DNA of 10,448 nt, taken from an uncultured Eubacteriales bacterium. Its GTDB lineage: Bacteria; Bacillota; Clostridia; Oscillospirales; Oscillospiraceae. The translations under genes and the position numbers were made by a program. The notes beneath the pieces are model-generated. The model was not told where the DNA came from and made no database searches. It saw only the letters and a program-made list of their open reading frames with translations. Of this stretch, positions 1-5,965 are shown one piece after another; position 1 is the stretch's first letter; the number at the start of each line of letters is the position of its first letter. The stretch is taken from positions 1-10,448 of the forward strand of contig USIZ01000026.1 in assembly GCA_900554855.1 (NCBI GenBank), written 5' to 3'.

Positions 1-193
1 CGCCGTGGACAACGACCACATGAATGCCGACCAGATGGAGCAGAACGATGTCGCTCATGACCGCGTGGCGCAGTTCGTCGGAAACCATGGCGTTGCCGCC
101 GTATTTGATGACCACGGTCTTGCCGTGGAATTTCTGAATATAGGGCAGGGCTTCGACCAGGATCTGAGCTCTGTCAATGTGGGAAAAGGCCAT
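1..193 (-). CDS. argB: Acetylglutamate kinase, N-terminal part (cut by window edge)
   Basis: Phosphorylates N-acetylglutamate with ATP, the second step of ornithine/arginine synthesis, in the cytoplasm. Only the first 64 codons are in the window; the rest lies to the left. The protein starts MAFSHIDRAQILVEALPYIQ and carries the KYGGNAM motif near residues 34-40, the glycine-rich nucleotide-binding signature of this amino-acid kinase family. It then reads into the hydrophobic VVVVHG strand near residue 60. The ATG at 191-193 is preceded by a perfect AGGAGG (201-206, minus strand) about 7 nt away, so the start is well supported. It lies downstream of argJ in the same direction, separated by about 200 nt packed with hairpins (see the repeats at 213-389). 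ArgB is often the arginine-feedback-inhibited enzyme in pathways with ArgJ, but this fragment cannot show that here. Confidence 0.95.
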   Translation of the reverse strand, partial: MAFSHIDRAQILVEALPYIQKFHGKTVVIKYGGNAMVSDELRHAVMSDIVLLHLVGIHVVVVHG

Positions 194-212
194 TGGGGCG
201 CCTCCTAGTGTA

Positions 213-247
213 GTCTCAAAGAGTTCCGCTGCCCGCAGGCGGCGGAA
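213..247. repeat. Short hairpin repeat, family 'GTCTCAnAGAG', copy 1
   Basis: The sequence begins GTCTCAAAGAG and continues into a hairpin. The stem arm TTCCGCTGCC (224-233) pairs with GGCGGCGGAA (238-247), with one G-T wobble, around the loop CGCA. The same head (GTCTCACAGAG) followed by a hairpin recurs twice at 4437-4503, once with the same CGCA loop. It lies just upstream of the argB ribosome binding site. It looks like a small dispersed intergenic repeat; its mobility or function is unknown. Confidence 0.6.
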
Positions 248-261
248 GAAATTGAAATTCC

Positions 262-294
262 GAACCATTCGGGGGCGTGTACCTCGAATGGTTC
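262..294. repeat. Inverted repeat in argJ-argB gap
   Basis: GAACCATTCG (262-271) is the perfect reverse complement of CGAATGGTTC (285-294), with a 13-nt GC-rich loop. It is one of four consecutive hairpins between argJ and argB. There is no T-run on the minus strand after it, so it does not look like an intrinsic terminator. Confidence 0.6.
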
Positions 295-300
295 CCATCT

Positions 301-352
301 CATCTGAAACCGGCCGACTTTTCGCGTAGCGAATCGAGACCGGTTTCAGATG
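301..352. repeat. Two-level palindrome with conserved core, copy A
   Basis: The outer arms CATCTGAAACCGG (301-313) and CCGGTTTCAGATG (340-352) are perfect 13-nt complements. Inside is a 24-nt core (315-338): CGACT, then a small stem TTCGC/GCGAA closed by the triloop GTA, then TCGAG. The same core architecture occurs at 4572-4595 with completely different outer arms. It lies between argJ and argB and is not followed by a T-run. Confidence 0.7.
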
Positions 353-360
353 CAGCCTGC

Positions 361-389
361 TCGTTCAAATGGCGCTGCCATTTGAACGA
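361..389. repeat. Perfect 13-bp hairpin just after argJ
   Basis: TCGTTCAAATGGC (361-373) and GCCATTTGAACGA (377-389) are perfect complements with a 3-nt loop (GCT). The hairpin begins 5 nt downstream of the argJ stop codon. No T-run follows on the minus strand, so it is more likely an mRNA 3'-end stabiliser or a dispersed palindrome than a terminator. The GC-triloop-GC apex recurs in several other hairpins of this window. Confidence 0.7.
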
Positions 390-394
390 AACCG

Positions 395-1621
395 TCAGGT
401 TCTGTAGTCACCGTTGATTTTAACGTAATCGTAAGTCAGATCACAGCCCCAGCAGGTGGCCTCGCCGTCGCCCTCGTTCAGAGAGACAAGGATCTCCACC
501 TCGGGCTGGGTCAGCACCTGTTTAGCGATGTCCTCGTCAAAGTCCAGCGCCTCGCCGGCCTTGCACACCGGGATCTCCCCGGCGGCGGAGCGGAAGCTGC
601 AATTGACGTGTTCGGGACGGAAGGGGGCCTTGGAGTAGCCCATGGCGCAGAGCACGCGGCCCCAGTTGGCGTCGGCGCCGAACATGGCGGCCTTCACCAG
701 GGAGGAGCCCACCACGCTCTTGGCCAGACGCTCCGCCACGTCCTCGCCCCGGGCGCCGGTGACGGTGCAGCTGACCAGGCGGCTGGCGCCCTCGCCGTCG
801 GCGGCGATCTGGCGGCTCAGGTTGGTGCACAGCGTCTCAAGGGCGGCATAGAAGGCAGAGTAGCCCGCGTCCTTCCACTCGATGAGGGCGTTTTCGGCCA
901 TACCGTTGGCCAGCACCACGCACATATCATTGGTGGAGGTGTCACCGTCGATGGTGACCCGGTTGAAGGTGTGCTTGACCACGCTGCGCAGGGCATCCTC
1001 TAGCATCTCATGGGTGATGGCGCAGTCGGTGGTGATGAAGCACAGCATGGTGCCCATATTGGGGTGGATCATGCCGGAGCCCTTGGCGATGGCGCCCAGC
1101 GTGACGGTCTTGCCGCCGATCTCCACCTGCACGGCCAGCTCCTTCTTGCGGGTATCGGTGGTCATAATGGCGGTGGCGGCGGCGTCGGAAGCGGCATCAC
1201 TGCTGCCCAGACCGTCCACCAGTGCGGGCAGCGCAGCCTCAATGGCCTCCACGTTCAGCGTCTGACCGATGACGCCGGTGGAAGCAACCACAAAGTCGTT
1301 CTTGTTCAGGCCGGTGACCTCGGCGGCGGAGGCGCAGGTGCGCTCGGCATACTCATGGCTGTACGGGGCGCAGGCGTTGGCATTGCCGGAGTTGGCAATG
1401 ACGGCCCGGGCGGTGCCATCCTCCAGATGGCCCATGGTGACGTAGAGCGGGGCGGCCTTGACGCGGTTGAGCGTATAGGTGGCTGCGGCGGTGCACTCCT
1501 TCTCGGAGAAGATCAGGGCCAGATCGTTTTTCGCAGGGTCGCTGCCGGCCTTGACACCGGCGTGGACGCCGTTGGCGCGGAAGCCCTGCGGGGCGGTCAC
1601 GCCGCCTTTGATTTCCTTCAT
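395..1621 (-). CDS. argJ: Glutamate N-acetyltransferase / ornithine acetyltransferase ArgJ
   Basis: Transfers acetyl from N-acetylornithine to glutamate, recycling the acetyl group. Some family members also use acetyl-CoA; that cannot be decided here. The protein has 408 residues, the usual family length. ArgJ is made as a precursor that cuts itself into alpha and beta chains before a threonine nucleophile. The signature KGSGMIHPNMGTML is at about 180-193, giving Thr191 as the likely nucleophile. The residue before it is Gly, where many homologues have Ala. The STGVIGQ oxyanion-loop motif is near 114-120, and the C-terminal end DYVKINGDYRT is typical. The start ATG has an AAGGAGC ribosome binding site (1629-1635) and lies only 14 nt after the argC stop, so argC and argJ are probably co-transcribed. 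Downstream come hairpins and then argB. Confidence 0.97.
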   Translation of the reverse strand: MKEIKGGVTAPQGFRANGVHAGVKAGSDPAKNDLALIFSEKECTAAATYTLNRVKAAPLYVTMGHLEDGTARAVIANSGNANACAPYSHEYAERTCASAAEVTGLNKNDFVVASTGVIGQTLNVEAIEAALPALVDGLGSSDAASDAAATAIMTTDTRKKELAVQVEIGGKTVTLGAIAKGSGMIHPNMGTMLCFITTDCAITHEMLEDALRSVVKHTFNRVTIDGDTSTNDMCVVLANGMAENALIEWKDAGYSAFYAALETLCTNLSRQIAADGEGASRLVSCTVTGARGEDVAERLAKSVVGSSLVKAAMFGADANWGRVLCAMGYSKAPFRPEHVNCSFRSAAGEIPVCKAGEALDFDEDIAKQVLTQPEVEILVSLNEGDGEATCWGCDLTYDYVKINGDYRT

Positions 1622-1635
1622 AGCAATGCTCCTTT

Positions 1636-2553
1636 TTATAAATTCAACCCGGCGGTCTCTTCAAAGCCGAGCATCAGATTCATGTTCTGCACGGCGGCGC
1701 CGGAAGCACCCTTGCCCAGATTGTCAAAGAGGGCGGTGACGGTGCAGCGCTCCGCATTGCCGTTCACGATCAGGGTGAGGGTATCCAGCCCCGCGTTGGT
1801 GTTGGCGGCGACCATGCTCTCGTCCCAGCCCAGCGGATGGACCGTCACCAGCTGAGCGCCCTTGTAGTGCTCGGCCAGTGCCTCCTGTACGGACTCGGCG
1901 GCCTTGGGCAGCGCGATGGTGGTGGCCATGCCCTTGTAATAGTCGTCCACAATGGGGCTGAAGGCCGGGGCGGTAGTCAGACCGCAGACCTGCTGCATTT
2001 CGGGCAGGTGCTTGTGGCTCTGGTTCAGACCGTAGATCCGGGGAGAGGCAAAGGCGGCGGGCTTTTCCGCGCCTTCGTACTGGGCAATCATCTTTTTGCC
2101 GCCGCCGGAGTAGCCGGTCAGCGAGAAACAGGTCAGAAATTCGTCCGGTGCGATCAGCCCGGCCTGCACCAGCGGATAAACCGAGGAGATGAAGCCGGTG
2201 GCATGACAGCCGGGGTTGGCCACGCGGCGGGAGCGGCAGATGGCGGCGCGGTGGGCGGCGGACAGCTCAGAGAAGCCGTAGTCCCAGTCCGGGGCCACCC
2301 GATGGGCGGTGGAGGCGTCGATCACCTTCACGTCCGGGTTTTCAATGAGCGCGACGGCCTCTTTTGCCGCCGCGTCGGGCAGGCAGAGAAACACCAGGTC
2401 GGCGCCGTTCAGAAACTTGCGGCGCTCCTCCGTGTCGTGCCGCTTGTCCGGGTCGATGCGCAGCAGTTCAATATCCTGCCGCGCACCCAGCCGTTCGTAG
2501 ATCTGAAGGCCGGTGGTGCCCTCCTGACCGTCAATATAGATTTTAGGATTCAT
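1636..2553 (-). CDS. argC: N-acetyl-gamma-glutamyl-phosphate reductase, short (type 2) form
   Basis: NADPH-dependent reduction of N-acetylglutamyl phosphate to the semialdehyde, the third step of ornithine synthesis. From the ATG at 2553 it has 305 residues, which matches the short 'type 2' ArgC family (about 310) rather than the common form of about 345. The N-terminal Rossmann segment reads IYIDGQEGTTGLQI. The segment LLRIDPDKR, the stretch VIDASTAHR and the catalytic-cysteine motif NPGC (about Cys116) follow, then GYSGGGK and HKHLPEMQ, all characteristic of this branch. After the cysteine is His, where many homologues have Tyr. A GTG at 2562 could extend the frame by 3 codons, but it lies inside the AGGTGA ribosome binding site (2559-2564), so the ATG is preferred. 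It follows the small gene at 2705-2965 after a gap carrying a palindromic repeat and precedes argJ. Confidence 0.95.
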   Translation of the reverse strand: MNPKIYIDGQEGTTGLQIYERLGARQDIELLRIDPDKRHDTEERRKFLNGADLVFLCLPDAAAKEAVALIENPDVKVIDASTAHRVAPDWDYGFSELSAAHRAAICRSRRVANPGCHATGFISSVYPLVQAGLIAPDEFLTCFSLTGYSGGGKKMIAQYEGAEKPAAFASPRIYGLNQSHKHLPEMQQVCGLTTAPAFSPIVDDYYKGMATTIALPKAAESVQEALAEHYKGAQLVTVHPLGWDESMVAANTNAGLDTLTLIVNGNAERCTVTALFDNLGKGASGAAVQNMNLMLGFEETAGLNL

Positions 2554-2558
2554 ATGGA

Positions 2559-2564
2559 TCACCT
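2559..2564 (-). promoter_or_regulatory. Ribosome binding site fixing the argC start
   Basis: AGGTGA on the minus strand, 5 nt before the ATG at 2551-2553. The in-frame GTG at 2560-2562 overlaps this site and therefore is unlikely to be the start. Confidence 0.7.
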
Positions 2565-2625
2565 GATTTTGTGGTGTAGTATGGCGACTGATGAAGGGGC
2601 AGGTCTAGGGCAGATTTCCCTTTGA

Positions 2626-2680
2626 CGCCACCTCATCCGGTTCGCTCCGCTCACCACCTTCCCCTCAAGGGGAAGGCTTT
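2626..2680. repeat. Dispersed palindromic repeat before argC
   Basis: This element contains a perfect 8-bp hairpin, CCTTCCCC (2657-2664) and GGGGAAGG (2669-2676) with loop TCAA. It is preceded by CCACCTCATCCGG and a second, imperfect GC-rich stem (about 2638-2655), and followed by CTTT. I recognise this general pattern (CACCTCATCCGG, variable stem, CACCTTCCCCTC, AAGGGGAAGG) as a frequent intergenic repeat in GC-rich gut Clostridia; this is from memory and needs a genome search. It fills much of the 151-nt gap between the small gene at 2705-2965 and argC. No protein-coding content is seen in that gap. Confidence 0.6.
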
Positions 2681-2704
2681 GATAGCTTCGGCAAACCCGG
2701 AAAT

Positions 2705-2965
2705 TTAATCTTCAAAAAGGGCGTCCCACTCGTTGAACATCTGGCTCATACGGGGGTCGAACGCGGTGAACTGGAGGCGAATGGGCTTGTCTCCGGCGGG
2801 GACGATCACCTCGTCAAAAAACTCGGTGAGCACATCCTCGCTCTGGAAGGGGAAGTTCAGCGTACGGCCGTCCCGGAGCAGAACGGAAAGGGTGCTGCCC
2901 TTGCGGGAGATCTCGTCGGCCTCGGCAATGGCGACGCGCTCATTTTTCTGATAGACGATCCGCAT
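2705..2965 (-). CDS. Small unrecognised protein, translationally coupled to argH
   Basis: An 86-residue protein of unknown function that I cannot assign to a family. Its ATG overlaps the argH stop codon by one base (TAATG), and a GGAGGAG ribosome binding site (2971-2977) lies within the last argH codons, so it should be translated by coupling with argH. The N-terminal half (MRIVYQKNERVAIAEADEI then STLSVLLRDGRTLNFPF) looks like short beta strands, as in a small barrel or PH-like fold. The C-terminal half is acidic and aromatic, ending NEWDALFED. There are no cysteines, no signal peptide, no membrane segment and no helix-turn-helix motif. Soluble cytoplasmic location is inferred. The context suggests a role linked to arginine metabolism, but it could simply be a passenger. 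Codon use resembles the neighbouring genes. Confidence 0.8.
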   Translation of the reverse strand: MRIVYQKNERVAIAEADEISRKGSTLSVLLRDGRTLNFPFQSEDVLTEFFDEVIVPAGDKPIRLQFTAFDPRMSQMFNEWDALFED

Positions 2966-4353
2966 TACTGCTCCTCCCGGCGCTGGGCGACAAAGTCCTT
3001 GATGTAGCTGATCTGACGCTCCACGTCGCCGTGGCTGGGGCCGCCGAATACCTTGCGCTCGGACACGCAGTGCTTCAGCTCCAGCGCGTCGTAAATGTCG
3101 GCGTCGAACAGGTTGGAGATGGCCCGGAAGTCCCGCAGGGTCAGGGTGTCCAGCGTCTCGCCGGACTGGATGCACATATTGACCAGACGACCCACGATCA
3201 TATAGGCCTCCCGGAAGGGCATGCCCTTCTTGGTCAGGTAGTCGGCGCAGTCGGTGGCGTTGATGAAGCCGCCGGCGGCCGCCTTGGCCATGTTTTTGGG
3301 CCGGACGGTCAGCGATCTCAGCATGGCGCCGAACACGGGAATGCACATCTCGATGGTGTCGATGGCGTCGAACACCGGCTCCTTGTCCTCCTGCATATCC
3401 TTGTTGTAGGCCAGAGGCAGGCCCTTCATGACGGTGAGCAGGCTCACCAGATCGCCGTAGACCCGGCCGGTCTTGCCGCGCACCAGCTCGGCCACGTCGG
3501 GATTCTTCTTCTGGGGCATGATGGAGGAGCCGGTGGAATAGGCGTCATCCAGATCAACGAACTTGAACTCCCAGCTGCACCACAGGATGATCTCCTCGGA
3601 GAAGCGGCTCAGGTGCATCATGCACAGGGAACAGGCACTCAGAAACTCAATGGCGTAGTCGCGGTCAGACACGGAGTCCAGGCTGTTCTCAGTGGGCTTT
3701 TTGAAGCCCAGCAGCTCGGCGGTGCGCTGACGATTGACGGGGTAGGAGGAGGTGGCCAGCGCGCCGGCGCCCAGCGGGCACTCGTCCATGCGCTCCATGC
3801 AGTCCTCGAAGCGGGTGATATCCCGGCGGATCATGTTGGCATAGGCCATCATGTAGTGGGCAAAGGTGGTGGGCTGTGCCCGCTGCAGGTGGGTGTAGCC
3901 GGGCATGACCACATCCAGATTCTCGCTGGCCTTGTTCACCAGCACGTCCTCCAGATCCAGCAGCATATCGATGATCTTCGGGATCTCCTGTTTGACGAAG
4001 AGACGGAAGTCCACGGCCACCTGATCGTTGCGGCTGCGGCCGGTGTGCAGGCGCTTGCCCGCTGCGCCGATGCGCTCGGTCAGGATGGTTTCAATGTTCA
4101 TGTGGATGTCCTCGTTGTCGAGGGAGAACTCCACCTTGCCATCCTCAATGTCGGTCAGAATGGCTTTCAGTCCGGCGACAATGGCGTCGGCATCCTCTTT
4201 TGCGATGATGCCCTGCTCCCCCAGCATGGTGGCGTGGGCGATGGAGCCGGTGATGTCCTGCTTGTAAAGCCGGGAGTCAAAGGTGATGGAGGCGTTGAAG
4301 TCGTTGACCAACGTGTCGGTCTCTTTCTGGAAGCGTCCAGCCCAAAGTTTCAT
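2965..4353 (-). CDS. argH: Argininosuccinate lyase
   Basis: Splits argininosuccinate into arginine and fumarate, the last step of arginine synthesis; homotetrameric cytoplasmic enzyme of the fumarase/aspartase superfamily. The protein has 462 residues, the usual length. It starts MKLWAGRF, the typical family N-terminus. HTGRSRNDQ is at 103-111, YTHLQRAQP at 153-161 (with the conserved histidine near 155) and the signature GSSIMPQKKNP at 275-285, whose serine loop holds the catalytic base. The frame is open for 45 further codons upstream, but these run through intergenic palindromes. The ATG at 4353 has an AAGGAGA ribosome binding site (4361-4367) 7 nt away, so it is chosen. The stop codon overlaps the next small gene. 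Upstream, a 296-nt gap full of hairpins separates it from argG. Confidence 0.97.
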   Translation of the reverse strand: MKLWAGRFQKETDTLVNDFNASITFDSRLYKQDITGSIAHATMLGEQGIIAKEDADAIVAGLKAILTDIEDGKVEFSLDNEDIHMNIETILTERIGAAGKRLHTGRSRNDQVAVDFRLFVKQEIPKIIDMLLDLEDVLVNKASENLDVVMPGYTHLQRAQPTTFAHYMMAYANMIRRDITRFEDCMERMDECPLGAGALATSSYPVNRQRTAELLGFKKPTENSLDSVSDRDYAIEFLSACSLCMMHLSRFSEEIILWCSWEFKFVDLDDAYSTGSSIMPQKKNPDVAELVRGKTGRVYGDLVSLLTVMKGLPLAYNKDMQEDKEPVFDAIDTIEMCIPVFGAMLRSLTVRPKNMAKAAAGGFINATDCADYLTKKGMPFREAYMIVGRLVNMCIQSGETLDTLTLRDFRAISNLFDADIYDALELKHCVSERKVFGGPSHGDVERQISYIKDFVAQRREEQ

Positions 4354-4389
4354 ATAGGAATCTCCTTTGCGTTTGAGATAATGTGAAGA

Positions 4390-4428
4390 TTGCCACGCCG
4401 GGAAATATTCCATTTTCCAGCGTGGCAA
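4390..4428. repeat. Inverted repeat upstream of argH
   Basis: TTGCCACGC (4390-4398) pairs perfectly with GCGTGGCAA (4420-4428). Inside, GGAAA (4401-4405) pairs with TTTCC (4414-4418). It lies about 20 nt upstream of the argH ribosome binding site, so it would sit in the leader of an argG-argH transcript or near an argH promoter. Confidence 0.55.
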
Positions 4429-4436
4429 CCATTGGT

Positions 4437-4503
4437 GTCTCACAGAGCTTTGCACTGTCAGCAGTGCGTGTCTCACAGAGTTCCGCACTCCGCAGAGTGC
4501 GAA
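4437..4503. repeat. Two tandem hairpin repeats of the 'GTCTCAnAGAG' family, copies 2 and 3
   Basis: GTCTCACAGAG occurs at 4437-4447 and again at 4470-4480, a 33-nt period. Each is followed by a hairpin. The first is GCACTG (4452-4457) with CAGTGC (4462-4467). The second is CGCACTC (4484-4490) with GAGTGCG (4495-4501) around the loop CGCA. The third member of the family is at 213-247, before argB. All copies are in gaps of the arginine cluster. Confidence 0.6.
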
Positions 4504-4519
4504 ATAAAATGAGATTTGG

Positions 4520-4550
4520 AAAACAGACGGAATTCATTTCCGGCTGTTTT
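4520..4550 (-). terminator. Possible terminator or attenuator between argG and argH
   Basis: AAAACAG (4520-4526) pairs with CTGTTTT (4544-4550), and CGGAA (4528-4532) pairs with TTCCG (4538-4542), giving an interrupted 12-bp stem. Read on the minus strand, the stem ends in a TTTT run, as in a weak rho-independent terminator. It may reduce read-through from argG into argH. It could equally be just another palindrome of this gap. Confidence 0.35.
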
Positions 4551-4557
4551 CACTGCT

Positions 4558-4609
4558 CGTGATTTCATGGGCGACTATTTGCAGAGCAAATCGAGCCCAT
4601 GAAATCACG
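4558..4609. repeat. Two-level palindrome with conserved core, copy B
   Basis: The outer arms CGTGATTTCATGGGC (4558-4572) and GCCCATGAAATCACG (4595-4609) are perfect 15-nt complements. The 24-nt core (4572-4595) reads CGACT, then a stem ATTTGC/GCAAAT around the triloop AGA, then the terminal CGAG. It matches the core of copy A (315-338) at 19 of 24 positions, and one of the differences is a C-G to T-A compensatory change in the inner stem. The outer arms are unrelated to those of copy A. Confidence 0.7.
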
Positions 4610-4621
4610 CATCCCCTCGCA

Positions 4622-4640
4622 GGAAGGGCGAAGCCCTTCC
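4622..4640. repeat. Perfect 8-bp hairpin just after argG
   Basis: GGAAGGGC (4622-4629) and GCCCTTCC (4633-4640) are perfect complements with triloop GAA. The hairpin begins 9 nt after the argG stop. No T-run follows on the minus strand, so it is not a classical terminator; a role in mRNA 3'-end protection is possible. Confidence 0.6.
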
Positions 4641-4649
4641 GAGAATTTA

Positions 4650-5873
4650 TTACTTCAGCTTACCCTGCTCCCGCAGCGCCTGCACGGTGGTGGGCAGACC
4701 CCACAGATTGATGAAGCCCTCGGCGTCCTTCTGGTCGTAATCGGACTCATCGAAGGTGGCCAGCTCCTCGGAGTACAGGGTATAGGGAGAGGTGGTGCCG
4801 GCGGGGATGATGTTGCCCTTGTAGAGCTTCAGCTTCACCGTGCCGGTGACATACTCCTGGGTCTTCTCAACAAAGGCGGACAGCGCCTCGCGCAGGGGGG
4901 TGAACCACTTGCCGTTGTAGATGAGATCGGCGAAGTCCACGCTCAGCTTCTGCTTTTCGTGCAAGGTGTCCTTGTCTACGCACAGCATCTCCAGCTGCTC
5001 ATGGGCAAAGTAGAGGATGGTGCCGCCGGGAGTCTCGTAGACGCCGCGATCCTTCATGCCGACCAGACGGTTTTCCACGATGTCGATGATGCCGATGCCG
5101 TTCTCGCCGCCCAGCTTGTTCAGCTTGCGGATGATGTCGCTGGCCTTCATCTTCTCGCCGTCGATGGCCACGGGGCGGCCCTTCTCAAAGTCCAGGGTCA
5201 CATAGGTGGGCACATCGGGGGCGTCAATGGGGGAGACGCCCATCTCGAGGAAGCCGGGCTCCTCATACTTGGGCTCGTTGGAGGGGTCCTCCAGATCCAG
5301 ACCCTCGTGGCTCAGATGCCACAGGTTCTTGTCCTTGGAGTAGTTGGTCTCGCGGCTGATCTTCAGCGGGACGTTGTGGGCCTCGGCGTAGTCGATCTCC
5401 TCGTCGCGGGACACGATGTCCCACTCACGCCAGGGGGCGATGATCTTCAGCTCGGGAGCGAAGCGCTTGATGGCCAGCTCGAAACGCACCTGGTCGTTGC
5501 CCTTGCCGGTGCAGCCGTGGCAGATGGCGTCGGCGCCCTCGGCCTTGGCGATCTCCACCAGCTTCTTGGCGATAATGGGGCGGGCGAAGGCGGTGCCCAG
5601 CAGGTAGGTCTCATACTTGGCGTCGGCCATGACGGAGGGGATGATGACGTCGTCCACCATCTCGTCGGTCAGGTCGGCCACGATCAGCTTGCTGGCGCCG
5701 GTCTTGAGGGCCTTCTCCTCCAGACCGTCCAGCTCGGTGCCCTGACCCACATCGCCGGAGACGGCGATGATCTCGGGATCACCGTAGTTTTCCTTCAGCC
5801 AGGGAATGATGATGGAGGTGTCCAGACCGCCGGAATAGGCGAGGACCACTTTCTTGATCTGCTTATCAGCCAT
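4650..5873 (-). CDS. argG: Argininosuccinate synthase
   Basis: Condenses citrulline and aspartate with ATP to argininosuccinate in the cytoplasm, the penultimate step of arginine synthesis. The protein has 407 residues, the normal length. The N-terminal ATP-pyrophosphatase loop AYSGGLDTS is at 12-20, and the conserved HGCTGKGNDQVRFE segment is at 119-132. The citrulline-binding and C-terminal tetramerisation regions are present and intact. The ATG at 5873 is preceded by a perfect AGGAGG (5882-5887, minus strand), so the start is clear. It is the first gene of the arginine cluster in the direction of transcription. The AT-rich region upstream carries ARG-box-like sites, so arginine-dependent repression by an ArgR/AhrC protein is plausible. 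The ferredoxin gene upstream has its own terminator, so argG should have its own promoter. Confidence 0.98.
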   Translation of the reverse strand: MADKQIKKVVLAYSGGLDTSIIIPWLKENYGDPEIIAVSGDVGQGTELDGLEEKALKTGASKLIVADLTDEMVDDVIIPSVMADAKYETYLLGTAFARPIIAKKLVEIAKAEGADAICHGCTGKGNDQVRFELAIKRFAPELKIIAPWREWDIVSRDEEIDYAEAHNVPLKISRETNYSKDKNLWHLSHEGLDLEDPSNEPKYEEPGFLEMGVSPIDAPDVPTYVTLDFEKGRPVAIDGEKMKASDIIRKLNKLGGENGIGIIDIVENRLVGMKDRGVYETPGGTILYFAHEQLEMLCVDKDTLHEKQKLSVDFADLIYNGKWFTPLREALSAFVEKTQEYVTGTVKLKLYKGNIIPAGTTSPYTLYSEELATFDESDYDQKDAEGFINLWGLPTTVQALREQGKLK

Positions 5874-5894
5874 GATGTTTTCCTCCTATGTGAG

Positions 5895-5909
5895 CGCCGC
5901 TGCGCGGCG
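5895..5909. repeat. GC-rich triloop hairpin in the argG leader
   Basis: CGCCGC (5895-5900) and GCGGCG (5904-5909) are perfect complements with a 3-nt loop (TGC). It lies 7 nt upstream of the argG ribosome binding site on the transcript. It is too short to call a riboswitch and has no anti-structure that I can see. Confidence 0.5.
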
Positions 5910-5965
5910 TCTTGAATCATTGTAGCGTTATCTTAGCACAGCCGAAGAAATGTTACAATAGTCAA

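Noticed and set aside
213..389. CRISPR-like array in the argJ-argB gap
   Set aside because: The hairpins differ in sequence and are not regularly spaced direct repeats; no cas genes are nearby.
1010..1855. Long plus-strand open frame opposite argJ and argC
   Set aside because: Gly/Ala/His-rich translation typical of the antisense of a GC-rich gene, without motifs or a ribosome binding site; argJ and argC are clear on the other strand.
3031..4386. 451-codon plus-strand open frame opposite argH
   Set aside because: Antisense shadow of argH; low-complexity composition and no family motif.
4354..4488. N-terminal extension of argH by 45 codons
   Set aside because: The extension reads through the repeated hairpins; the family start MKLWAGRF at 4353 has a good ribosome binding site.
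4599..5915. 438-codon plus-strand open frame opposite argG
   Set aside because: Antisense shadow of argG, starting inside an intergenic palindrome, with no ribosome binding site.
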